A stretch of DNA of 12,828 nucleotides, taken from contig JAUNAE010000065.1 in assembly GCA_030527765.1 (NCBI GenBank), positions 1 through 12,828 on the forward strand, given 5' to 3'. A model generated the notes under the pieces. It saw only the letters and a program-made list of their open reading frames with translations, did no database searches and was not told the origin of the DNA. The DNA is from Eubacteriales bacterium (GTDB lineage Bacteria > Bacillota_A > Clostridia > Lachnospirales > Lachnospiraceae). Below are positions 1 through 6,116 of this stretch, piece after piece. How positions within the stretch are numbered: position 1 is the first letter of the stretch; every line of letters starts with the position of its first letter. A program made the translations under genes and the position numbers.

Positions 1-24
1 GATCAGAATCTGTGGGATCAATCA

Positions 25-432
25 ATGTTGACCTCTAATCAGAAACCGGTACAACTTCGGCCTCATCACGGAATGTGTCTTGCCTTTTTTGAGGGAAAAG
101 GTTACAGCAGTGATTTCACGGTCAACATGGGAAACATGCTGGATGCACTTCTGAAAAATCCGAAAGTGCAATTGACGGTACAGACAGACGTCATCTGCAA
201 GGCCTGCCCAAATCGAGTCGGAAAAGACTGTGAGGCCGGGGAGAAGGTAGAACGGTATGACCGAAAGGTGCTTGAATTTCTTGATCTACCGGAGCATGCG
301 AAGCTGACATTCCGTGAATTTACCAAACTGGTAGAAGAGCATATTATTCAGAAGAAGCTTCGGGAAAGCATTTGTGGTGATTGCCAATGGAATTACATAT
401 GTAGTGAAAAAGTAAGTCGCTGGGCAGAGTAA
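25..432 (+). CDS. DUF1284 cysteine-rich, probable iron-sulfur protein (start uncertain)
   Basis: A 135-residue protein with the DUF1284 signature: an LRPHH motif near the N-terminus (residues 11-15), then a GKGYS segment (24-28) and an NMGNM segment (34-38). Seven cysteines lie at C18, C58, C61, C69, C117, C120 and C126. The CxxC pair at 58-61 and the CxxC at 117-120 with C126 look like metal or Fe-S ligands; members of this family are annotated as iron-sulfur binding, but no reaction is known to me. The frame stays open to base 1 of the window and no convincing ribosome site precedes the ATG at 25, so a start upstream of the window is possible. The family usually begins only a few residues before LRPHH, which favours a start close to this one. 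Family assignment is good; function is unknown. Confidence 0.75.
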   Translation: MLTSNQKPVQLRPHHGMCLAFFEGKGYSSDFTVNMGNMLDALLKNPKVQLTVQTDVICKACPNRVGKDCEAGEKVERYDRKVLEFLDLPEHAKLTFREFTKLVEEHIIQKKLRESICGDCQWNYICSEKVSRWAE

Positions 433-437
433 AATCT

Positions 438-477
438 GTCCGGCGATTTTTCAGTCTTTCAAGTCGGATTCTTTTTT
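438..477 (+). terminator. Weak candidate intrinsic terminator after the DUF1284 gene
   Basis: A 7-bp stem (438-444 with 463-469, including two G-U pairs) encloses an 18-nt loop and is followed by a run of six T at 472-477. It lies 6 nt beyond the stop codon of the DUF1284 gene and upstream of the birA promoter, which is where a terminator is expected. The large loop and short stem make it a modest candidate. Confidence 0.4.
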
Positions 478-507
478 ATATTCTCAGTTTCTCAAGGGGA
501 AGGGATG

Positions 508-516
508 TGCTATAAT
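508..516 (+). promoter_or_regulatory. Extended -10 promoter for the birA operon
   Basis: TGCTATAAT at 508-516 is a perfect extended -10 element (TGn plus TATAAT). The -35 region around 488-493 is poor, which is typical when the extended -10 is present. Transcription would start near 523, giving birA a leader of about 105 nt that contains the dispersed repeat copy at 541-588. Confidence 0.6.
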
Positions 517-540
517 CAGAAAGATACGAAATCGAAAGCA

Positions 541-620
541 AGCTGTGAAGCGGATTGCGAATATCCGTTTGACCTGAAAATTCCGTAAAAGGATTCTGAT
601 GGGGTTGATATTACAGGAGG
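541..620 (+). repeat. Dispersed intergenic repeat, copy 1 (birA leader)
   Basis: This begins AGCTGTGAAGCGGATTGCGA, continues through a CGGAT/ATCCG stem (551-555 with 563-567), TTGACC (569-574) and GTAA (585-588), and ends in TTGATATTACAGGAGG (605-620). Related copies lie at 9568-9613, 9817-9857 and 9857-9930. The similarity to the last of these runs to the right end, where both carry TTGATATTAC followed by a purine-rich, Shine-Dalgarno-like stretch. In this copy the purine stretch is the ribosome site of birA. Confidence 0.6.
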
Positions 621-627
621 TGAGAGA

Positions 628-1593
628 ATGACGGTGAAGTCCAGGTTTCTGGAATTATTGGAACAGAACAAAGGAGAAGTGATTTCCGGGGAGGCTGCAG
701 CCGAAAAACTGCAGTGCACAAGAGCTGCAATCTGGAAAGCTGCCAAAGCTCTGAGAGGTGAAGGTTATGAGATCGACGCAGCTCAGAACCGGGGCTATCG
801 ATTATCACCGGGGCTTTCTCCCATTTCTGCAGAAGCTTTCAAACTGCATCTCAAAACACAGGGGATTTCTGTGAAGGTGTTTGATGAGCTGGATTCTACA
901 AACCGACAGGCCAGGAGAGAATTGATGGATGGAACCATCGATTCAGAAGGCGTTGTCATTGCGCGAAGTCAGAAAGAAGGACGGGGCCGAAGAGGCCGAA
1001 CGTTTTTTTCGCCGGAGGGTGGTCTTTATCTCAGTGTGATTCTGAGGCCGGAGACAACGATGCAGCAGAGTCTCATTCTCACAACCGCAGCAGCAACTGC
1101 AGTATTTCTTGCGGTGAGAGATGTTTGCAAGGTAGACTTGTCTATCAAGTGGGTGAACGATCTATATCTGGATTCCAGAAAAGTGTGCGGGATTTTGACA
1201 GAAGCCATCACAAATTTTGAGACCGGCGATATTGAATATGCCATTGTCGGAATTGGTCTGAACCTGAAATTTCAGGAGCCGGTTCCTGTGGAACTGCAGG
1301 AAAAGATCGGTGAGCTGACCAATCCGGAAGGAGAACAGATCGATCCGAACCGTCTGGGAGCTGCGATTGTAGATCATCTTCTGGAAGAAGTTCAGAGGAC
1401 AGAAGTCTCTGAAATTTACCGGGAGCACAACATGATACCAGGGCATCGGATTCACATTCTGGATGGAGAACGTTCCCGGGATGCGAAAGCCCTTTCGATT
1501 AATTCAGACGGAACGCTGGTAGTGGAAGAAGCGGATGGAACAGAGAAAACCCTCTTTTACGGAGAAGTTTCTGTAGTTCCGACTAAGGAATAA
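628..1593 (+). CDS. birA: Biotin--[acetyl-CoA-carboxylase] ligase / biotin repressor BirA
   Basis: A 321-residue bifunctional biotin protein ligase. It activates biotin with ATP to biotinyl-AMP and transfers it to a lysine on biotin carboxyl carrier proteins; versions with an N-terminal winged helix also repress biotin genes. Residues about 5-58 form the HTH_11 domain (ending in the NRGYRL wing). DSTN is at 89-92. The biotin/adenylate loop GRGRRGR is at 118-124 and KWVNDLYL at 174-181, followed by KVCGILTE (185-192). A C-terminal SH3-like domain covers about 272-318. Most relatives have KWPND; here V replaces P, a mild variation. The start is fixed by AGGAGG at 615-620, seven bases before the ATG. 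It is the first gene of the operon leading to azlD, and the next start is 49 nt downstream. The HTH suggests DNA binding, but no biotin operator was identified in the window. Confidence 0.95.
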   Translation: MTVKSRFLELLEQNKGEVISGEAAAEKLQCTRAAIWKAAKALRGEGYEIDAAQNRGYRLSPGLSPISAEAFKLHLKTQGISVKVFDELDSTNRQARRELMDGTIDSEGVVIARSQKEGRGRRGRTFFSPEGGLYLSVILRPETTMQQSLILTTAAATAVFLAVRDVCKVDLSIKWVNDLYLDSRKVCGILTEAITNFETGDIEYAIVGIGLNLKFQEPVPVELQEKIGELTNPEGEQIDPNRLGAAIVDHLLEEVQRTEVSEIYREHNMIPGHRIHILDGERSRDAKALSINSDGTLVVEEADGTEKTLFYGEVSVVPTKE

Positions 1594-1642
1594 CAATTCA
1601 AATAACAATACAAATATCCATAAATGCAGTTGGAGAGAATCT

Positions 1643-2812
1643 ATGAGTACAACAAAGAAATTATTTTATGAAGATAGTGAACAGATTGTTTTTCGGGGAA
1701 TTGTTGAAGAATGCTGTTCCCGGGGAGATGCCTTCGAAATCTGTCTTGATCAGACGGCTTTTTATCCGGAAGGAGGCGGACAGCCCTGCGACAAAGGAAT
1801 TCTTGTGGAAGAATCCACAGGAAGAGAGCTGATTGTTCTGGATGTGCAGGAGCGAGAAGGAAAGATCTGGCATACGGTTTGCGAAGCGATTGAGAAAGAG
1901 CAGCCTGTGACAGGAAAGATTGACTGGGAACATCGCTTCGATCTGACCCAGCAGCATTCCGGGGAACATATGGTGAGTGGACTTGTCCATGAGGCTTACG
2001 GATATGAAAATGTGGGTTTTCACATGGGAAAAGATGTGATTACCATTGATTTCAGCGGAGTTTTGACAATGGAGCAGCTTCAGGAAATCGAGGATCAGGT
2101 GAATGCACTGATCTGGAAAAACCGTGAGGTGGAAATTACCTGGCCGTCCCCGGAGGAACTTTCCGATATTCCTTACCGCAGCAAGAAAGAGCTCACAGGA
2201 GATGTCCGCATTGTCACATATCCGGAGGCGGATATTTGTGCCTGCTGCGGAACGCATGTGAAAAGAACGGGAGAAATCGGAATGGTACGAATTCTTTCTG
2301 TGGAAAAATTCCGGGAAGGCGTTCGTGTGGAAATGATTTGTGGAAAACGAGTGCAGGAATATTTGAAGATGGTGGATAACCAGAATCACAAAGTTTCTGT
2401 TCTCACATCTGCAAAGCCCCAGGAGACTGCCCAGGCGGTGGAGCGAATGCAGGAGGAATTGTATCGTCTTCGCGGAAAACTGATCGAGCAGCAGAATGAG
2501 TTGAATCGATTGGAAAGCGAACGGTACAAAGGCAAAGGAGATGTGCTTCTTTTCCGTGAGGAGATGGAAGCGGATCAGGTGAGAAAACTCTGCGATGCTG
2601 TCTTGAAGACCTGCGGGGGACGATGCGCCGTATTTTCAGATAACGGAGATGGCTCATGGAAATATGCCGTCGGTCTGGAAAATGGAGATTTGAGAGAATT
2701 TACCCGCAGAATGAATCAGGAACTGAACGGACGAGGAGGGGGAAAACCATTCTTCGTGCAGGGAAGTGTTCAGACATCAAGAGAGAAAATCTCCGGATTT
2801 TTTGAGGCGTAG
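1643..2812 (+). CDS. alaX: Alanyl-tRNA editing protein, long AlaX type with DHHA1 domain
   Basis: A 389-residue stand-alone editing protein related to the AlaRS editing domain, which hydrolyses mischarged Ser- or Gly-tRNA(Ala). The N-terminal beta-barrel has the YPEGGGQP motif (41-48). Zinc is expected at H105 and H109 (HSGEH) and at C201 and H205 (CCGTH), matching the HxxxH and CxxxH pairs of AlaRS. A probable coiled coil runs about 262-295. The C-terminal DHHA1 domain (about 297-389) ends with a glycine-rich GRGGGKPFFVQGS loop (363-375). Length and the DHHA1 domain place it with the long AlaX forms. GGAGAG at 1632-1637 lies five bases before the ATG. It sits between birA and an amidohydrolase whose start is 2 nt after this stop codon, so the two are probably translationally coupled. 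All metal ligands are present. Confidence 0.9.
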   Translation: MSTTKKLFYEDSEQIVFRGIVEECCSRGDAFEICLDQTAFYPEGGGQPCDKGILVEESTGRELIVLDVQEREGKIWHTVCEAIEKEQPVTGKIDWEHRFDLTQQHSGEHMVSGLVHEAYGYENVGFHMGKDVITIDFSGVLTMEQLQEIEDQVNALIWKNREVEITWPSPEELSDIPYRSKKELTGDVRIVTYPEADICACCGTHVKRTGEIGMVRILSVEKFREGVRVEMICGKRVQEYLKMVDNQNHKVSVLTSAKPQETAQAVERMQEELYRLRGKLIEQQNELNRLESERYKGKGDVLLFREEMEADQVRKLCDAVLKTCGGRCAVFSDNGDGSWKYAVGLENGDLREFTRRMNQELNGRGGGKPFFVQGSVQTSREKISGFFEA

Positions 2813-2814
2813 TT

Positions 2815-3687
2815 ATGTTTGGTGAATGTCATGCCCATGTGATTATGGATGGGATCAATTATCGTGAAGCGGTGGATCTTCATCGGGAACACGTGGTGGA
2901 AGAAGTGATTCGACGCTGCTTTAGAGAGTATCAGAAAAGAGGAATCACCTTTGTGAGAGATGGAGGGGATTTTCTTGATGTGTCGAAGAAGGCCCGGGAG
3001 ATTGCTCCGGAGTTTGGCATTGACTATCGAAGCCCGATATTTGCCATTCATAAGAAAGGGCACTATGGCTCGATTGTGGGAAAAGCTTTTCTGGATCTTG
3101 GAGAATACAGGCAGCTTGTCCTGAGCGCAAAAGCACAGGGAGCTGATTTTATCAAAATTATGACTTCGGGGATTCTTGATTTTCGCGATGAGGGAAAGAT
3201 TACAGGGGAACCACTGGAACAGGACGAAGTTCGGGAGATGATTCGCATCGCTCATGATGAAGGAATGGCGGTGATGGTGCATACGAACGGAGATCAGGGA
3301 GTCCAGAGGGCGGTTCTCGGAGGAGCGGACAGTATTGAACATGGAAATTACATGCATGAAGAGACGATTTGTATGCTTGCGGAAAGTGACTGTGTGTGGG
3401 TTCCAACTCTGGTGCCGATTCGAAATCTGGAACACTGTGGAAGATTTTCGGATGATGTGATACAAAACATTATGAGAAAAGGAGAGACGAGTCTTCGCCG
3501 TGCCTATGAGCTGGGAGCGTTTCTGGCAGTGGGAAGTGATGCCGGTGCCTACAGAGTTCTTCATGGAAGAGGAACGGAGCAGGAAGCGGAAGCCATCCTG
3601 TCGATTTTGGGAGACACTCCGGAAGTTCGGGCACGACTGGAGGAAGGAGAGTCTTTGATTAAGGAACGTTTTCATCGAATTAAGTAA
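2815..3687 (+). CDS. Minimal metal-dependent amidohydrolase family protein
   Basis: A 290-residue amidohydrolase-superfamily TIM barrel. The complete set of binuclear-site ligands is visible: HxH at H6 and H8, the likely carbamylated lysine K114 (DFIKIMTSG), H156 (VHTNG), H176 (SIEHG) and the catalytic D242 (GSDAG). It most resembles the imidazolonepropionase/Xaa-Pro dipeptidase-like branch of PF01979, but the substrate cannot be told from sequence. The barrel starts almost at the initiator Met: the N-terminal beta-sandwich strands that normally precede HxH by about 50-60 residues are absent, and the C-terminus stops soon after the barrel. The ATG is 2 nt past the alaX stop with only a weak GAGG upstream, so translation probably depends on coupling to alaX. 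The next gene, azlC, starts 20 nt downstream. Confidence 0.85.
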   Translation: MFGECHAHVIMDGINYREAVDLHREHVVEEVIRRCFREYQKRGITFVRDGGDFLDVSKKAREIAPEFGIDYRSPIFAIHKKGHYGSIVGKAFLDLGEYRQLVLSAKAQGADFIKIMTSGILDFRDEGKITGEPLEQDEVREMIRIAHDEGMAVMVHTNGDQGVQRAVLGGADSIEHGNYMHEETICMLAESDCVWVPTLVPIRNLEHCGRFSDDVIQNIMRKGETSLRRAYELGAFLAVGSDAGAYRVLHGRGTEQEAEAILSILGDTPEVRARLEEGESLIKERFHRIK

Positions 3688-3707
3688 GCAAAGGAAGGAA
3701 AAGCAAC

Positions 3708-4433
3708 ATGAAACGAGAAATTTTTCAAAAGGGAATCAAAGATGGAATTCCCATTGGCCTTGGATACTTTGCCGTATCCTTCACCTTTGGCATGATGGCA
3801 GTTGCGGGAGGATTGTCGATCTGGCAGGCCGTACTGATCTCTCTTACAAACCTGACTTCAGCAGGTCAGTTCGCGGGACTGGAGATTATTCTCGCAGGAG
3901 GGACTTACTGGGAGATGGCCCTGACGCAGCTGATTATCAACCTGAGATATTGTCTCATGTCCTTTGCTCTGTCTCAGAAACTGAGAAGAGATGTGCCTTT
4001 CGGTCACCGATTCCTTGTGGCATTCGGTGTGACGGATGAGATCTTCGGAATCAGTTCCAATCAGGAAGGAAAAGTGCATCCCTTCTATAACTATGGTGCC
4101 ATGTGTGTGGCAATTCCGGGATGGACATTTGGTACTCTTGCTGGAGCGATTTCCGGAAGCCTTCTGCCACAGTTTCTCATGAGTGCACTGAGCGTTGCTA
4201 TCTATGGAATGTTCCTTGCGATTATCATACCGCCGGCAAAGAAGAACCGTTCCGTATTAATGGTAGTACTTGCTGCGATGGCAATCAGTACGCTGTTTTC
4301 TGTACTGCCTCTGTTGAAGCAGATTTCTTCAGGATTTGTAATTATTATTACAACACTTTTGGTGGCGGGAATTGCAGCCTTCGCTGCACCGATTACGGAC
4401 AATGACAAGGAAGGAGAAAGCCATGAAGCCTAA
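3708..4433 (+). CDS. azlC: AzlC family branched-chain amino acid exporter, large subunit
   Basis: A 241-residue polytopic inner-membrane protein of the AzlC family. With AzlD it forms a proton-driven exporter of branched-chain amino acids and analogues in Bacillus. Family features include the N-terminal KGIKDGIPIGLGYFAVSF segment, the TSAGQFAG segment in the second helix region, and NLRYCLMSFALS, the most conserved AzlC motif. Hydrophobic segments account for most of the chain, and a charged tail (DNDKEGESHEA) ends it. AAGGAAGG at 3691-3698 is the ribosome site. The last 11 bases overlap the azlD start, a usual sign of paired subunits. Substrate specificity for this homologue is inferred from the family. 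Confidence 0.93.
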   Translation: MKREIFQKGIKDGIPIGLGYFAVSFTFGMMAVAGGLSIWQAVLISLTNLTSAGQFAGLEIILAGGTYWEMALTQLIINLRYCLMSFALSQKLRRDVPFGHRFLVAFGVTDEIFGISSNQEGKVHPFYNYGAMCVAIPGWTFGTLAGAISGSLLPQFLMSALSVAIYGMFLAIIIPPAKKNRSVLMVVLAAMAISTLFSVLPLLKQISSGFVIIITTLLVAGIAAFAAPITDNDKEGESHEA

Positions 4434-4743
4434 TATCTATATTTACATTCTTGTGATGGCAGGAGTGACCTACCTGATTCGTATGCTGCCGTTGACTCTG
4501 GCGAGAAAGGAAATCACAAGTCCGTGGATCAAATCCTTTCTATATTATGTGCCGTATGCCTGCCTTGCAGCGATGACGTTCCCGGCAATTTTGTCAGCAC
4601 CTAACGCAAGAATCGCAGGAGGTGCCGGATTTGTTGTTGCACTGATTGCTGCTTACAAAGAACGCAGTCTTCTCACCGTGGCACTGCTGGCATGCACAGC
4701 AGTATTTATCACGGAACGAATTCTTGGATTTCTACCGGTATAA
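4423..4743 (+). CDS. azlD: AzlD family branched-chain amino acid exporter, small subunit
   Basis: A 106-residue membrane protein of the AzlD family, partner of AzlC. It has about four hydrophobic segments and the typical TYLIRMLPL motif near the N-terminus, then FLYYVPYACLAAMTFPAIL. The frame is open further upstream to an ATG at 4372, but AAGGAG at 4411-4416 lies six bases before the ATG at 4423. Starting there gives the usual AzlD N-terminus and an 11-nt overlap with azlC, so 4423 is preferred. It is the last gene before the strong terminator at 4775-4817. Confidence 0.93.
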   Translation: MKPNIYIYILVMAGVTYLIRMLPLTLARKEITSPWIKSFLYYVPYACLAAMTFPAILSAPNARIAGGAGFVVALIAAYKERSLLTVALLACTAVFITERILGFLPV

Positions 4744-4774
4744 ACGAAGAAAAGCAAAAGAAGAAAAGAAAAAA

Positions 4775-4817
4775 GAAGTCTCTCACTTTTATGCTGAAGT
4801 GAGAGACTTCTTTTTTT
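4775..4817. terminator. Strong bidirectional intrinsic terminator between azlD and dapF
   Basis: A perfect 14-bp stem (GAAGTCTCTCACTT at 4775-4788 with its complement at 4797-4810) encloses an 8-nt loop. It is followed by seven T at 4811-4817 and preceded by six A at 4769-4774, so it has a T-run in both reading directions. It lies 31 nt after the azlD stop and 25 nt beyond the dapF stop on the other strand, and serves both convergent units. Confidence 0.95.
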
Positions 4818-4842
4818 ATTGACTGCAATGGAAAAAAATGTA

Positions 4843-5700
4843 TTACTCCTCGCCCAGGAAGCTTAAGTCGATTTCTCCGTCAAAAACAGTGGCAGCAGAT
4901 CCGGTCATGAATACGAGGTTCTCTTGACGGTTCCACTCGATGGTGAGGTCTCCGCCAAGAAGTTTCACGGTGACAGGTGCATCTTCGTCTACGTGTCCGT
5001 TTAATATAGAAGCAACAGCAACGGCACATGCGCCGGTTCCGCAGGCAAGAGTTTCTCCGGAACCACGTTCCCATACACGCATCTTGACGGTATGACGATC
5101 CAGAACCTCCACAAATTCCGTGTTCACGCGATCCGGGAAGTTCAGATGATTCTCAAACTTTGGACCGATTTTTTCGATTTCCAGACCTTCCAGAGTATCA
5201 AGGAACACAACTGCATGAGGGTTGCCCATAGAGATTCCGGTGAAGCGATAGGACTGTCCGTCAACTTCAATCGGAGTGTCGATCACTTCCTCAGTCTCGG
5301 CTACAACCGGGATCTGCTTTGCCTGGAAAACAGGAGAGCCCATATTGACACGGACGGTATCCACTTTGTCGTTTTTGAGGGTAAGATCCAGATATTTGAT
5401 TCCGCTTCGGGTATTCACAGAGATGCTGGTTTTGTCTACGATGCCGTAATCGTAGGCATATTTAGCCACACAGCGGATACCGTTTCCGCACATAGCTCCC
5501 TGAGATCCGTCCAGATTGTACATATCCATCTCACAGTCTGCTACATCGGATGGTTTAATGAGAATAAGTCCATCTCCGCCGATTCCGAAATGACGATCGC
5601 TGACAAAACGAGCAACCTCAGAAGGATTCTTTACCGTCTCCTTGAAACAGTTTACATATACATAATCATTTCCGATTCCATTCATTTTTGTAAATTTCAT
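4843..5700 (-). CDS. dapF: Diaminopimelate epimerase
   Basis: A 285-residue cofactor-independent epimerase that interconverts LL- and meso-diaminopimelate, for lysine and peptidoglycan. The two catalytic cysteines are present: C71 in MCGNGIRC and C220 in ACGTGAC. Other conserved pieces are KMNGIGNDY (5-13), FGIGGDGL (38-45), MGNPHAV (158-164), NTEF (193-196) and ERGSGET (211-217). Length is close to the family norm of roughly 275. On the minus strand GAGGAG (plus-strand 5709-5714) precedes the ATG by eight bases. It stands alone within the window, convergent to azlD and divergent from the amino acid transporter. No other dap gene is visible. Confidence 0.96.
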   Translation of the reverse strand: MKFTKMNGIGNDYVYVNCFKETVKNPSEVARFVSDRHFGIGGDGLILIKPSDVADCEMDMYNLDGSQGAMCGNGIRCVAKYAYDYGIVDKTSISVNTRSGIKYLDLTLKNDKVDTVRVNMGSPVFQAKQIPVVAETEEVIDTPIEVDGQSYRFTGISMGNPHAVVFLDTLEGLEIEKIGPKFENHLNFPDRVNTEFVEVLDRHTVKMRVWERGSGETLACGTGACAVAVASILNGHVDEDAPVTVKLLGGDLTIEWNRQENLVFMTGSAATVFDGEIDLSFLGEE

Positions 5701-5767
5701 GTTTTTTTCTCCTCGTATACAAAAGTCAGCAGCAAATCCAAAAGAGGATCTACGAATGATTTGCCAT

Positions 5768-5776
5768 ATTATATCA
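5768..5776 (-). promoter_or_regulatory. Extended -10 promoter for dapF
   Basis: Read on the minus strand this is TGATATAAT, a perfect extended -10 hexamer. The expected -35 position has no good match. Transcription would start near 5761, leaving a leader of about 60 nt before dapF. No lysine riboswitch fits in so short a leader. Confidence 0.6.
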
Positions 5777-5891
5777 AAGTGATTCTAAGAATTACAGAGG
5801 AAAGATAGAAAAAAAACAGAATTCGCAGAATTTTCACATTCCTTTTACAAATAAATTTAAAGAATTCATGAATTATTATGCAAGGTTGCTA

Positions 5892-5919
5892 TTGCTTTTT
5901 GATGGAAACATGGTAAAAT
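5892..5919 (+). promoter_or_regulatory. Promoter for the amino acid ABC transporter operon
   Basis: TTGCTT (5892-5897), a 16-bp spacer and TAAAAT (5914-5919) form a reasonable housekeeping promoter. Transcription from about 5926 would give a leader of about 190 nt that carries the hairpins at 5995-6089. The 5701-6116 gap therefore holds two divergent promoters and this leader; no gene was seen in it. Confidence 0.5.
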
Positions 5920-5994
5920 TTAGTAATGCGAAGAGTAAAAGTATTCGAAATCCTGAGTAAGTATGCATAATTATACTGGATTCGAGTTTTGCAC

Positions 5995-6089
5995 GCAGAA
6001 AAGCCGCAAAGCGGCCTGCATTCATGCGTAAGAAGCAAAACTGCTTGCGAATGAATGCTTTACCTGAGACCAAGCGGAAATAACCGCTT
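5995..6089 (+). other. Hairpin-rich leader of the amino acid transporter mRNA
   Basis: Three hairpins can be drawn. A: GCAG (5995-5998) with CTGC (6016-6019), enclosing GCCGC AAA GCGGC (6003-6015). B: GCATTCAT (6018-6025) with ATGAATGC (6051-6058), extended past one mismatch by six more pairs (6027-6032 with 6044-6049). C: AAGCGG (6072-6077) with CCGCTT (6084-6089). A and B share bases 6018-6019, so their bases compete at that edge. There is no T-run, so this is not a terminator. The region ends 11 nt before the GAGGAGG ribosome site (6101-6107). Motifs of the T-box, lysine or other known riboswitches were not recognised. Confidence 0.5.
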
Positions 6090-6116
6090 CAATGAATAAA
6101 GAGGAGGAAATGGAAT

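Noticed and set aside
1661..2389. Long minus-strand open frame opposite alaX
   Set aside because: It lies wholly within the alaX gene, its translation has no recognisable domain and is rich in His/Phe/Asn as expected from an antisense frame, and it has no ribosome site.
2770..3675. 301-codon minus-strand open frame opposite the amidohydrolase
   Set aside because: The plus-strand frame carries all amidohydrolase metal ligands. The minus frame has no family motif and only mirrors the coding gene.
4372..4743. Longer azlD starting at 4372
   Set aside because: It would overlap azlC by 62 bases and add a non-family N-terminus. The ATG at 4423 has a properly spaced AAGGAG and gives the usual AzlD start.
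5092..5808. 238-codon plus-strand open frame opposite dapF
   Set aside because: dapF on the minus strand has both catalytic cysteines and all family motifs. The plus frame is an antisense shadow.
5920..6116. T-box or lysine riboswitch before the amino acid transporter
   Set aside because: The conserved T-box antiterminator core (GGTGGNACCGCG) and the lysine-riboswitch core were not found, and there is no terminator in the leader.
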